Source: Methylobacterium nonmethylotrophicum
GTDB taxonomy: Bacteria; Pseudomonadota; Alphaproteobacteria; Rhizobiales; Beijerinckiaceae
Assembly: GCF_004745635.1 (NCBI RefSeq)
Contig: NZ_SRLB01000028.1
Location: 1 to 64,000, forward strand
Direction of reading: 5' to 3'
DNA: 64,000 nt
The position numbers and the translations under genes are program-made. The notes under the pieces were generated by a model. That model did no database searches and was not told the DNA's origin. It worked only from the letters and a program-made list of their open reading frames with translations. This document shows positions 9,078 through 17,293 of this stretch, piece by piece; position 1 is the first letter of the stretch, and each line of letters begins with the position of its first letter.

Positions 9078-9944
9078 ATGGACGACCTCTTCCCGCCCTT
9101 CGCGCCCGAGCCGACGAACGAGCCCAAGTCGGACGATCCGTCGGCCGACGCCAAGCCCAACGAGCCGAGGTCGCGCCGGTTCAAGCCGGTGCCGGTGCGG
9201 ATGATCATCCCCAACATGATCACCCTGATGGCGGTCTGCCTCGGGCTCACCGCGGTGCGGTTCGGCTTCGAGGGCAAGTTCGAGCCGGCGGTGATCGCGA
9301 TCGTCGCCGCCGCCGTCCTCGACGGCGTCGACGGGCGGGTGGCGCGGCTGCTCAAGGGCACCTCGCGCTTCGGCGCCGAGCTCGATTCGCTCGCCGACTT
9401 CGTCAATTTCGGCTGTGCCCCGGCGCTGATCCTGTACAGCTTCGTCTTGCACAACCTGAAGTCGCTGGGCTGGATCGTCGCGCTCATCTTCGCCATCGCG
9501 ATGGCGCTGCGGCTTGCCCGCTTCAACGTGATGCTGGACGACCCCAACCGGCCGGAATGGAAGAAGGACTTCTTCGTCGGCATGCCGGCCCCGGCCGGGG
9601 CGCTCACGGTGATGCTGCCGCTCTACCTGCACTTCCTCGGCTTCGAGATGGCCCCGAGCCTGGCGCCGGTCGCCCTCGTCTACATGCTGGTGATCGCGCT
9701 CCTCGTGATCTCCACGGTGCCGACCTTCTCGGGCAAGACCGTGGGCAAGCGCGTGCCGCGGGAATACGTGCTGCCGATCTTCGTCGTCACGGTGGCGGGG
9801 TTCGGGCTGCTGATCAGCTTCCCGTTCGAGGTCCTGGCGCTCCTGAGCCTCGCCTATCTGTGCCTGATCCCGATCGGCGCCAACCAGTACCGCCGCCGGG
9901 CCAAGGCGGAGGCCGCGGCCGGCGACGCGGCGCCGGCCGCCTGA
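9078..9944 (+). CDS. pssA: CDP-diacylglycerol-serine O-phosphatidyltransferase
   Basis: A 288-residue integral membrane enzyme that makes phosphatidylserine from CDP-diacylglycerol and serine, the substrate for the psd product just upstream. The CDP-alcohol phosphotransferase motif is complete: DGVDGRVAR from about residue 82, followed by the G-x3-D-x3-D end in FGAELDSLAD. About eight hydrophobic segments follow a hydrophilic, charged N-terminus of some 35 residues. AGGGAGG precedes the ATG at 9078. Confidence 0.95.
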   Translation: MDDLFPPFAPEPTNEPKSDDPSADAKPNEPRSRRFKPVPVRMIIPNMITLMAVCLGLTAVRFGFEGKFEPAVIAIVAAAVLDGVDGRVARLLKGTSRFGAELDSLADFVNFGCAPALILYSFVLHNLKSLGWIVALIFAIAMALRLARFNVMLDDPNRPEWKKDFFVGMPAPAGALTVMLPLYLHFLGFEMAPSLAPVALVYMLVIALLVISTVPTFSGKTVGKRVPREYVLPIFVVTVAGFGLLISFPFEVLALLSLAYLCLIPIGANQYRRRAKAEAAAGDAAPAA

Positions 9945-9953
9945 CAGGCCTGG

Positions 9954-9974
9954 GGCGGGACCCGGAATCCCGCC
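9954..9974 (+). terminator. Candidate terminator of psd-pssA
   Basis: A 7-bp perfect GC-rich stem (9954-9960 with 9968-9974, 7-nt loop) starts ten bases after the pssA stop. No T-run follows; the convergent gene begins at 10023. Confidence 0.45.
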
Positions 9975-10022
9975 TCCCGGGCTGCGCTGCGAGGTTCCGG
10001 AAGCCCCCTTCCGGAACCGGTC

Positions 10023-10721
10023 TCACTGCATCAGGCCCATCAGGTCGCCGATGCGCATGTCGCGGATCGCGTCGAGGGACATGCCGCCGCCGCCCATCCC
10101 TCCGCCACCCATGCCGCCGGCCATGCCGGCCATGCCGCCCATCATGCCGCTCAGGCCGCCGAGGCGGTTCATCCAGTACATCGCCTGGCGCATCTCGGAG
10201 GAGCGGCCGCCGAATCCGGCGAGGCCCGCCATCTGCCCGGCCCCGCGCCGGTGCCGCACGGCGGCGTACCGGATGGCCCGGTTGCGGACGACCATGCGGC
10301 GCGGCTCGTAGACCGGGCGGGCCGTGGCGTAGCGGCGCGCGACCGCGCGCCGGCCGACGACCGGCGTCTCTGCCCGGGCGACCGCGCGGGACCGCACCAT
10401 CGTGCGCGGAGTCAGCCGCGGCTCGGCGGCCTGGATGGCGGCCCTGGGCGCCGGCGACCGCGGAGAGAGGGTCCTGGGCGCTTCGGCGGTGCGCTGGGCC
10501 GGGGCCTCGGCGGCGTCCATCACGGTGCGGCAGGCCGCGCTCAGGCTCGCCTTCTCCCGCCGCAGGCAGGACGCGATCGCCCCGACATTCGGGATGTAGG
10601 ACGAGCACAGGCGCATGGCGTCCGAGGTGCAGGCGGCCCGCTGCGCCGGCGTGCCTTGCGCGAGGGCGGGCGTGACGGCCAGGAACAGCGCGGCCGCTGC
10701 GGCGAGAGAAGGCAGTTTCAT
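10023..10721 (-). CDS. Secreted Cys-motif protein with Gly/Met-rich tail
   Basis: A 232-residue protein with a clear signal peptide (MKLPSLAAAAALFLAVTPALAQ). The mature N-terminus has four cysteines in the pattern C-x5-RLCSSYIPN-x5-SCL-x9-C, resembling Cys-rich repeats known from GLG1-like and small rhizobial secreted proteins. A long Arg/Ala-rich basic middle follows, and the last ~70 residues are dominated by MGG/MAGG repeats, ending DLMGLMQ. The ATG at 10721 has GGAGGAGA upstream, which decides the start. Function is unknown; metal or surface binding by the Met/Gly tail is only a guess. Confidence 0.75.
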   Translation of the reverse strand: MKLPSLAAAAALFLAVTPALAQGTPAQRAACTSDAMRLCSSYIPNVGAIASCLRREKASLSAACRTVMDAAEAPAQRTAEAPRTLSPRSPAPRAAIQAAEPRLTPRTMVRSRAVARAETPVVGRRAVARRYATARPVYEPRRMVVRNRAIRYAAVRHRRGAGQMAGLAGFGGRSSEMRQAMYWMNRLGGLSGMMGGMAGMAGGMGGGGMGGGGMSLDAIRDMRIGDLMGLMQ

Positions 10722-11092
10722 CGTCGGGATCTCCTCCATGCGGGAGAGGGTGCCGCTTCGGTGAGGAAGCCGTCCCTCCTGTGCACCCTCGGCCGTACGG
10801 CCGCGGTGTGGCGACGCACCCGGTGCTGACCTGGCACCCATTCTCGTCTTGCGGAGATTGGCGCACGGCCCCGCCCGACTGGACAATACTGGTCCCTCCA
10901 ACGCGCGATGTCGAGGCGCGGCGCCCGGTCCGGATCCGGAGCCGGCAGGACGAGGGCGGCAGCGGAGTCCTCAACTGCAAATCCGCGAGGAAAGCTGGAT
11001 GACGCTGTTGAATCGCGCTATCGAGCGTCCAGGCGATCCAGCGACCCTAGTCGATACTGTCGGGTTGTCGACATTCCGGTTCCCGCATCTCG

Positions 11093-12292
11093 ATGCAAGC
11101 CTGGGGAATAGCTCCCATTCCGGCCGATCCGCCCGAGTCCCGCGTGCCGCGCGGGGACGATCCCGACGCGCCGCTGCGGCTGATCAAGCCCAATCCCCCG
11201 CGGCTGAGCGACATCATGGAGATCGTCCGGGAGATCGAGGCCTCCGGCCGCTTCAGCAATTATGGTCCGGTCAACGAGCGCCTCGAGCGGGCGCTGGTGC
11301 GGGACCTGTTCGGTGACGTCGGCGCCTGCGTCACGGTGGGCAACGCCACCCTCGGGCTGATGCTGGCGATCCGGCAGGCGGTCGGCGCCGCGGATCCGCG
11401 CCGGCGTTACGCCCTGATGCCGGCCTTCACCTTCGCGGCCACCGCCCAGGCCGCGCTCTGGTGCGGTCTCACCCCGCTCCTGTGCGACATCGATCCGGAG
11501 ACCTGGCTTGCGGCGCCCGGCGCCGAGGACGCCCTCGCCGCGCGATACGGCGAGGAGATCGCCGTGGTGGTGCCCTGCACGACCTTCGGCGCTCCGATCG
11601 ATGCCGCGCACTACGACCGCCTGTCGCGGACGACCGGGGCCGCCGTCGTGGTCGATGCCGCGGCGGCGGTCGGCAGCCGCGACGAGGCCGGGCTGACGCC
11701 CGGAGCCGGGCAGGCCTGGCCGAGCGTCTACTCGATGCACGCCACGAAGCCGTTCGCGACCCTCGAGGGCGGGTTCGTCTATGCGGCGGATCCCGAGCCC
11801 ATCCGCGCGCTGCGCGCCATGGCCAATTTCGGCTTCGCGGCGGGGCGCTCCGCGTCGTTGCCGGGCCTCAACGCCAAGCTCAACGAGGTGACGGCGGCGA
11901 TGGGCCTCGTCCAGCTCGACCGCCTGGCCGCGGCCGTGCGGCACCGCGAGGTCCTGGCCGCGTCCTACCGCGCGCTCCTGCCGGACCTGGCGGTCCAGCG
12001 CAGCACCGCCGCCGTGCAGGCGCACGTCTTCCTGCCGGCGCTGCTGCCGCGGGGAGGCCGGTCCGAGCGCGACGACGTGATCCGCCGTGCCCTCTCGGCC
12101 GGCATCGAGATCGGGACCTATTACGACCCGCATCTCGGCGCGCAGCCCTATTTCCAGCAAACCTGCCGCGCCGGGCCGCTGCCGGTGGCGGAGGATGTCG
12201 GCGGCCGGATGCTGTCGCTGCCCCTGCACGACACGATGACGATGGAGGACGTCCACCGCGTCGCGGACGTGCTGCGGGAGATCTGCCGATGA
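11093..12292 (+). CDS. DegT/DnrJ/EryC1/StrS family aminotransferase
   Basis: A 399-residue PLP enzyme of the sugar aminotransferase family, which transfers an amino group to keto-sugar nucleotides for surface glycans or antibiotics. The PLP lysine sits in SMHATKPFATLEGG (Lys about 219), GNATLGLM binds the cofactor phosphate, and VVVDAAAAVG supplies the Asp. The ATG at 11093 has no good ribosome binding site and the first 30 residues are poorly conserved in style, so a later start is possible. The stop overlaps the next start as ATGA, so it is co-translated with the methyltransferase. Some related enzymes are dehydratases, so the exact reaction is open. Confidence 0.85.
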   Translation: MQAWGIAPIPADPPESRVPRGDDPDAPLRLIKPNPPRLSDIMEIVREIEASGRFSNYGPVNERLERALVRDLFGDVGACVTVGNATLGLMLAIRQAVGAADPRRRYALMPAFTFAATAQAALWCGLTPLLCDIDPETWLAAPGAEDALAARYGEEIAVVVPCTTFGAPIDAAHYDRLSRTTGAAVVVDAAAAVGSRDEAGLTPGAGQAWPSVYSMHATKPFATLEGGFVYAADPEPIRALRAMANFGFAAGRSASLPGLNAKLNEVTAAMGLVQLDRLAAAVRHREVLAASYRALLPDLAVQRSTAAVQAHVFLPALLPRGGRSERDDVIRRALSAGIEIGTYYDPHLGAQPYFQQTCRAGPLPVAEDVGGRMLSLPLHDTMTMEDVHRVADVLREICR

Positions 12293-13086
12293 GCCACTCC
12301 CCGACCGTCGCCGAGGCGGTTGCGCTCTACGACGCCTTCGCGGCCGCGTACGACCGCAGCTTCGACACCGAGCCGATGCGCAGGGTCTACGAGCGCCTGG
12401 CCTGGGAGGGGGTGGCCGCGCTGCTGCCGGCCCGCATCGGCACGGTGGTCGATGTCGGCTGCGGCACCGGGCGCAACGCCGAGCGGCTGCGCACCCTCGG
12501 TCACGCCGTCATCGGCATCGAGCCCTCGCCGGAGATGCGCGCGGTGCTGGCGGGCAAGCCCGCGCTCGCCCACGGCTTCACGCTTCTCCCCGACACGATG
12601 GAGGAGGCGGTGCTGCCTGAGGCCGCGTCCGACGCGGTCCTGGCGATGGGGTCGCTGCAATACGCCGTCGATCCGCGCGCGGCCATGGCGCGTCTCGTGC
12701 ACTGGGTCAGGCCCGGCGGCCTCGTCTGCGTCCTCGTCGATTCGCGCATCGCCCTCACCTTCGAGCTCCTGCGCCTCGGCCGGACCGAGGAGGCGCTGAC
12801 GCGGCTCGACGAGGGCTGCGGCGTCTTCAGCTATGGCGGCCGGCGCTCCGGCGTCCACCTGTTCGATGCCGGCGGCATCGCCGCGCTGATGCGCGAGGCC
12901 GGCTTGGGCGCGGTCGAAACCCGCGGCATCCTGGTCTCGGCGAGCGCGCAGGGCCGCGAGGCCTGCAGCGCGGCGATCCAGGCGGACGAGGAGGCTCTGC
13001 TCGCCCTCGAGCGCCGCCTGCGGGAGGTCCCGGCCCTAGCGGATGCCGGCAAGCACATCCTCGCCTGGGGCTACCGCGAGGCCTGA
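12289..13086 (+). CDS. Class I SAM-dependent methyltransferase (glycan-linked)
   Basis: A 265-residue methyltransferase with motif I VVDVGCGTGRN (about 53-62), GIEPSPEM, and VRPGGLVCVLVD. It starts at the ATG that overlaps the aminotransferase stop (ATGA), so both are expected in one transcript. The pairing suggests methylation of an amino-sugar or its precursor, but the sequence alone does not show the substrate. It is convergent with the glycosyltransferase gene at 13115, 28 bp away. Confidence 0.8.
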   Translation: MSHSPTVAEAVALYDAFAAAYDRSFDTEPMRRVYERLAWEGVAALLPARIGTVVDVGCGTGRNAERLRTLGHAVIGIEPSPEMRAVLAGKPALAHGFTLLPDTMEEAVLPEAASDAVLAMGSLQYAVDPRAAMARLVHWVRPGGLVCVLVDSRIALTFELLRLGRTEEALTRLDEGCGVFSYGGRRSGVHLFDAGGIAALMREAGLGAVETRGILVSASAQGREACSAAIQADEEALLALERRLREVPALADAGKHILAWGYREA

Positions 13087-13114
13087 CGCGATCCCGCCCT
13101 CGCGCGGGGCCGCC

Positions 13115-14257
13115 TCACGCCGAGGGCTCGCCGCCGCTCCTCGCGGCGCGCTCCGTCGCGAGCAGGTGCCCGAGCGGGCTCACGCCCACCGGCAGCCCCT
13201 CGGCCGCCCGGTACAACTCGGGGTCGAAATGCGGGGCCGGGAAGCGGCCGAGGCGCTCCCCGGTGAGCACGTAATCGAGCAGCGGGTTCATGTCCTCCGC
13301 CACCGAGTCCCGGTAGGTGCGGCGGTACCAGGACGGGCTGAAATGCCGGTTCGGCGACCGGTCTTCCCGCCAGCCGAACGTGCAGAAATGCATCAGCGGC
13401 GCGATGCCGGCCGCCGCCACGTCCGGGTTGCGGGCGAGGTAGTCCGCCGCGTCGAACAGGCCCGAGCGGCTCAGCAGGTCGAGCTCGTCCTCGAGGATCG
13501 GCTCCGGCGGCGCCCCGTCGAGGCGAAGGCCCGGGACGCGGCGCGCATGGGCCCGGATCGTCTCGAAATCCGCCCGCGTCTCGGCGCGGTTGCGCAGGTA
13601 GTGCTCCCCGTGCCTCTCCGCCAGGTCCACCTTCCGCAGGCCTTGGGCCAGGATGTCGTTGCGCTCGCAGACGTGGTCGAGCCCCAGGCTCTTGTAGTGC
13701 AGCAGCTTGACCTGGCGCCGCGCCTCGTAGGCGACCCGGCCGCTCGGGGAGGCCCCGTGCCGGCCGTGGCCGTAATTGATCTCGTCGATGGCCTGCGGGT
13801 CGAAGATCGCAGGCTTGTCGTAGGCGGTCGCCCGTGCCCCGCGGACGATCTGCTGCCAGAGCGGCCGGGGATCGGTGGGGAAGCGCTCGGCGATCATGTT
13901 GTAGCCGACGGTGGTCAGCACGGTGACACCCTCGCGGCGGCAATGTCCGAGATAGGCCGGCAGGTCCGGGTGGTGGAGATGCTCGTCCATCTCCGCCGTC
14001 ACGATCCAGTCCGCGCTCTCCCGTGACCCCTTCCAGGCGTTGTTCATCAGGGACGTATAGGTGTCGGCGAACGAATCGGCCTGCGTGGCGACCTGCGCGA
14101 CCGAGATCCTCTCGTCGCCTGCGAGCAGGTCCAGGCTCCGATCCGTGGAGCCGTTGTCGAAGACGTAGAACTTGGTGATGAGATCGCGATAATGCGCCAG
14201 AAAATAGGGAATGATCTTCTCTTCGTTCAGGCACATGCAATAGAGGTGGATCTGCAT
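13115..14257 (-). CDS. Family 2-like glycosyltransferase with C-terminal extension
   Basis: A 380-residue protein. The N-terminus is a GT-A type domain of the Glyco_tranf_2_4 group: MQIHLYCMCLNEEKIIPYFL, the FDNGSTDRS motif (about 34-41), and an EMDEHLH acidic site (89-95) where GT2 enzymes carry DXD. The C-terminal ~130 residues, rich in FDAADYLARNPDVAAAG-like segments, recall repeats attached to glycosyltransferases of glycan clusters. It probably works with the DegT aminotransferase and methyltransferase on a surface glycan. The ATG at 14257 lacks a clear Shine-Dalgarno, but upstream sequence is not protein-like. Confidence 0.8.
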   Translation of the reverse strand: MQIHLYCMCLNEEKIIPYFLAHYRDLITKFYVFDNGSTDRSLDLLAGDERISVAQVATQADSFADTYTSLMNNAWKGSRESADWIVTAEMDEHLHHPDLPAYLGHCRREGVTVLTTVGYNMIAERFPTDPRPLWQQIVRGARATAYDKPAIFDPQAIDEINYGHGRHGASPSGRVAYEARRQVKLLHYKSLGLDHVCERNDILAQGLRKVDLAERHGEHYLRNRAETRADFETIRAHARRVPGLRLDGAPPEPILEDELDLLSRSGLFDAADYLARNPDVAAAGIAPLMHFCTFGWREDRSPNRHFSPSWYRRTYRDSVAEDMNPLLDYVLTGERLGRFPAPHFDPELYRAAEGLPVGVSPLGHLLATERAARSGGEPSA

Positions 14258-14445
14258 CGACACCGGATGTCCCTGGCGAGCCCTGCCGGTCGCGGATGCG
14301 CGGCAGGAGGACCGGTCTAAGCCGGTACTGGCGGGAGTACCATGACTTTCACAGACACATAACAGCAACGTGACGCGGCGTCCGGCCCCCGGCGCGACCG
14401 GGCTGTCATTGGTCCGGACGGCGCCGACATTCGCGGCGTCTGACG

Positions 14446-15219
14446 TCAGGCGCGCCGCGCCACCAGGAACAGCCGCGGGAACGGCAGCAGCACCCGGCCG
14501 TCGTCCTGTGCCGGGTAGGCCTGCGCCAGGGCCGCTTCGTAGCGGGCGAGGTAATCGGCCTGCGCCGGGCCGTCGAGAGGCGCGAGGAATGGCCGCAGGC
14601 CCGTGCTGCGCACCCATTCGACGATGCCGCGATGGCCCGGGAGCGGATGGACGTAGGTGGTGCGCCACAGGTCGACCGTACAGCCGGCCCGCGACAGCCA
14701 CGCGTCGTAATCGCGAAAGCTGCCGAGCGTGGTGCGGGCGTCGGCGGCCTCGGCGAGGAGGCTGCGGAACGGCGCGTCCTCCGCCACGTCGCGCATCAGT
14801 CGGTGGGACGGCTCGTCGAGGTTGTCCGGCATCTGCACGGCGAGGCAGCCGCCCGGCGCCAGGAAACCGGCGAGGCGCGGCAGCAGCCGCGCGTGGTCCG
14901 GCAGCCAGTGCAGCACCGCGTTGGCGAAGATCAGGTCCTGCGGCGCGTCGGGCGCCCAGGCGGCGAGGTCGGCCTCGACGAAGGACAGGCCCGGCAGGGT
15001 CCGGCGGGCCTGCGCCAGCATGGCGGGCGAGGAATCGAGGCCGGTGATCGCCGCGGACGGGAAGCGGGCGGCCAGGAGCGCGGTGCTGTTGCCGGGCCCG
15101 CAGCCGAGATCGACGACCTGCGCCGCCGTCGCGAGCGGCACCCGCGCCAGCAGGTCCGCCGCGGGCCGCGTCCGCTCGTCGGCGAATTTCAGGTATTGGC
15201 CCGCATCCCAATCCGCCAT
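14446..15219 (-). CDS. tam: Trans-aconitate 2-methyltransferase
   Basis: A 257-residue SAM methyltransferase that in E. coli detoxifies trans-aconitate as its monomethyl ester. The protein begins MADWDAGQYLKFADERTRPA, the typical Tam N-terminus, followed by VVDLGCGPGNSTALL, GLDSSPAML, and FANAVLHWLPDH. I place the start at the ATG at 15219, with GGGGAG eight bases upstream, over the ATG at 15237. It stands alone in its orientation and is probably cytosolic. Confidence 0.88.
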   Translation of the reverse strand: MADWDAGQYLKFADERTRPAADLLARVPLATAAQVVDLGCGPGNSTALLAARFPSAAITGLDSSPAMLAQARRTLPGLSFVEADLAAWAPDAPQDLIFANAVLHWLPDHARLLPRLAGFLAPGGCLAVQMPDNLDEPSHRLMRDVAEDAPFRSLLAEAADARTTLGSFRDYDAWLSRAGCTVDLWRTTYVHPLPGHRGIVEWVRSTGLRPFLAPLDGPAQADYLARYEAALAQAYPAQDDGRVLLPFPRLFLVARRA

Positions 15220-15373
15220 CGCCCGGCTCCCCACCATGGTCGTGCGCGGCGGGACGTGAGGGCGCGCCGTTTCGCACGATCCTGGCGAGGAGACCCGACG
15301 CGCGCGCGGAATTCAAGACGGTCGGGCCGGGGCGGACGCCCCTGAGGGCTCCTGCCCCTGAGGGCTCCCCCCC

Positions 15374-15628
15374 TCAGGCCTTGGGGGGCAGCGCGCCCAG
15401 GATGTCCTTCAGGGCGTCCTCCACCGCCTCGCGGCCCGTGTCGTGGGCCTTCAGGCGGCCCTCGAGCCGGCGCAGCTGCGGGGCGAATTCCGGCGGCAGG
15501 CCGGGATCGCCGAGGTAGTGCGGCTTCTCGGCCTCGGCGTTGTAGACCGAGCGGAGCTGCTGCCCGAGGTGCTCGCGCACCGGCTCCGGCAGCGCGGCGT
15601 CGTGGTTCTCGTGCGGGTCGGAGGGCAT
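15374..15628 (-). CDS. NepR-like anti-sigma factor
   Basis: An 84-residue protein. Residues about 15-60 contain VREHLGQQLRSVYNAEA, then PPEFAPQLRRLEGRL, the two-helix arrangement of NepR proteins, which hold EcfG sigma factors inactive until phosphorylated PhyR takes them away. A short insertion (KPHYLGDPGL) separates the helices, so it is a divergent member. It lies about 800 bp downstream of, and in the same orientation as, the EcfG-type sigma gene, with a DUF1236 gene between. No phyR is in the window. The fold call is from motif memory, not a search. Confidence 0.65.
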   Translation of the reverse strand: MPSDPHENHDAALPEPVREHLGQQLRSVYNAEAEKPHYLGDPGLPPEFAPQLRRLEGRLKAHDTGREAVEDALKDILGALPPKA

Positions 15629-15720
15629 GGGGTCCGTGTCGTTTGGGGTCGGCGGGATCAGGCTGAGCGGAGCGGCTGTCGCCCGTCGGATCAGCCCGCC
15701 CCTGTCTCGGCCGAAGCAGA

Positions 15721-15746
15721 ACGAGGACCGGGACCGTTTCGTTGCA
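15721..15746 (-). promoter_or_regulatory. Candidate EcfG-type promoter upstream of the NepR-like gene
   Basis: On the minus strand GCAAC-N17-CGTT fits the alphaproteobacterial EcfG consensus GGAAC-N16/17-CGTT with one mismatch. It ends 92 bases upstream of the NepR-like start codon, so the leader would be roughly 85 nt. Confidence 0.4.
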
Positions 15747-15793
15747 AGGTTTCCCGTATCGCAGGGGTGACATCACGGTCCCGGACAGCAGAA

Positions 15794-15816
15794 AGCCCCG
15801 GCGCGGGGCCGGGGCT
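15794..15816 (-). terminator. Terminator of the DUF1236 gene
   Basis: A perfect 9-bp stem (15794-15802 with 15808-15816, 5-nt loop) lies about 60 bases after the stop of the DUF1236 gene; on the minus strand it is followed by TTTC. It separates this gene from the NepR-like gene. Confidence 0.65.
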
Positions 15817-15874
15817 TCCGAAGTCCGGGCCGTGCCGCACGGGGCGGCACGGATCCCCGCTTGGTCGACGACGC

Positions 15875-16285
15875 TTAGTCGATGACCTGCACGATGCGGC
15901 GGGTGCCCGGATCGACCAGCACCACACGGTCGTTGACCACGGTGTAGCGGCGGCCGCGGATGCCGTACTCGGACGGAACCTCGTAGTAGCTCACGCCCGC
16001 GGAGGGCAGCACGGTGCCGACCGCCACATCGCCGTCCCAGTTGTAGGAGCGGTGCTGGCGCACGGCGTAGGTGCGGAAGCGGGGACGGTCGTCGACGCCG
16101 AGCAGGCCGCCGACTGCACCGGTCGCCGCACCGACGGCGCCGCCGACGATCGCGCCGACCGGGCCGGCGGCGTCCGCACCATCCTCGGCGCCGCGCTGGG
16201 CGCCGCCGATCAGGCCCTGGGCATGGGCGGCCATCGGCAGGGAGAGGGCGAGGGCGGCGGCGGCCAGGAAGGTCTTGGTCTTCAT
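15875..16285 (-). CDS. DUF1236 domain secreted protein
   Basis: A 136-residue exported protein: signal peptide MKTKTFLAAAALALSLPMAAHAQ, a glycine-zipper-like stretch (GAIVGGAVGAATGAVGG) that may insert in a membrane, and a C-terminal DUF1236 module with VAVGTVLPSAGVSYYEVP, RRYTVVNDRVVLVDP and TRRIVQVI. DUF1236 proteins are frequent in Rhizobiales and have no settled function. GGAGACC precedes the ATG at 16285. A candidate EcfG promoter lies upstream, which would make it a general-stress gene. Confidence 0.88.
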   Translation of the reverse strand: MKTKTFLAAAALALSLPMAAHAQGLIGGAQRGAEDGADAAGPVGAIVGGAVGAATGAVGGLLGVDDRPRFRTYAVRQHRSYNWDGDVAVGTVLPSAGVSYYEVPSEYGIRGRRYTVVNDRVVLVDPGTRRIVQVID

Positions 16286-16347
16286 CGGATCGGTCTCCGT
16301 TTCGGTCCAATCCGCCCCGGTCGAGCGGGGCGGCTCTCGGGGGTGCT

Positions 16348-16373
16348 AACGTCGCCGTCGGCGAAACGGTTCA
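16348..16373 (-). promoter_or_regulatory. Candidate EcfG-type promoter upstream of the DUF1236 gene
   Basis: On the minus strand TGAAC-N17-CGTT matches the EcfG consensus GGAAC-N16/17-CGTT with one mismatch in the -35 element. The -10 element ends 62 bases upstream of the ATG at 16285, a plausible distance. The gene just upstream encodes an EcfG-type sigma factor. Confidence 0.45.
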
Positions 16374-16425
16374 ATCACTGCGGCCGAAATGTCGCATAAA
16401 CCTCCCCGGAGTACCTTCCACCGAA

Positions 16426-17148
16426 TCAGGCGTCCTTGGGCATCGCCGACTGGATCAGACGGTCGGTGCCGAGATCTTCCTCGTCGTAGCCGAGAAGCTC
16501 CGCCAGCCGGCCGCGGGCGCGGCTGACGCGGCTCTTCACCGTGCCGACCTTGCAGCCCATGATCGCTGCCGCCTCCTCGTAGGAGACGCCCTCGGCGCCG
16601 ACGAGCACCAGGGCCTCGCGCTGGTCCGGCGGCAGCTTGGCGAGCGCGCTCTGCAGGTCCTCGACGTCCAGGCGGTCGCCCTGGTGCGGCGCCGTGGCGA
16701 GCCGCGCCGCGTAGGAGCCGTCCTGGTCCTCGACCTCGCGCACGCGCTTGCGGTGGTCGGAGTAGAAGATGTTGCGCAGGATGGTGAAGAGCCAGGCGTT
16801 CAGGTTGGTGCCGGCCTGGAACCGCGCGCGGTGCTGCCAGCCCTTGAGCAGCGTGTCCTGCACCAGGTCGTCGGCCCGGGCCGGATTGCTGGTCAGCGAC
16901 AGCGCGAAGGCGCGCAAGGACGGCACCGCTTGCAGCAGCCCGTCGCGGAATTCCGGCAGGACGACCTCGCCCTGCACCTTGAGGGCGGCCTCCAGACGCG
17001 CCACCAGCTCGGCGAAGCGGTTGTCCGGATCGGCGTTGCCGAGGGACTCGTAGGTCGCCCGGAGCTGCGTGCCGAGATGCGACCGGATGCTGGCCGAGAG
17101 GCCGGGACGGGCCTCGGCCGACGGATTCGGGGCGGTGTCTCGCGTCAT
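16426..17148 (-). CDS. ecfG: EcfG-type sigma factor with an N-terminal NepR-like segment
   Basis: A 240-residue ECF sigma factor. Region 2 starts near residue 66 (EFRDGLLQAVPSLRAFALSL, then ADDLVQDTLLKGW and NAWLFTILRNIFYSDHRK) and region 4 runs to about 225 (PPDQREALVLVGAEGVSYEE, GCKVGTVKSRVSRARGRL). These features match the EcfG/ECF15 group that drives the alphaproteobacterial general stress response. The N-terminal ~60 residues are extra: IRSHLGTQLRATYESLGNAD at 21-40 and RFAELVARLEAAL look like a NepR domain, the anti-sigma partner. Typical EcfG proteins are about 180 residues. The start at 17148 precedes this segment; the frame also stays open to 17235. Confidence 0.8.
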   Translation of the reverse strand: MTRDTAPNPSAEARPGLSASIRSHLGTQLRATYESLGNADPDNRFAELVARLEAALKVQGEVVLPEFRDGLLQAVPSLRAFALSLTSNPARADDLVQDTLLKGWQHRARFQAGTNLNAWLFTILRNIFYSDHRKRVREVEDQDGSYAARLATAPHQGDRLDVEDLQSALAKLPPDQREALVLVGAEGVSYEEAAAIMGCKVGTVKSRVSRARGRLAELLGYDEEDLGTDRLIQSAMPKDA

Positions 17149-17293
17149 GGCTCTCGCGTCTGGCTGCCAGAGGAAGATGGGCCCGGGGGCCGCGACAGGA
17201 AAGGGCAACCTTAGCGAGAAACAGGCCGGGACCAAGAGGCTGACTCACTCAAGAGGGCGCCTCGCCGCGACGGCTTCGATGAGGCCTCCGCGC

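Noticed and set aside
11461..12288. In-frame upstream extension of the methyltransferase at 12289
   Set aside because: The open frame upstream is a shadow of the aminotransferase gene; the ATGA overlap gives the proper start.
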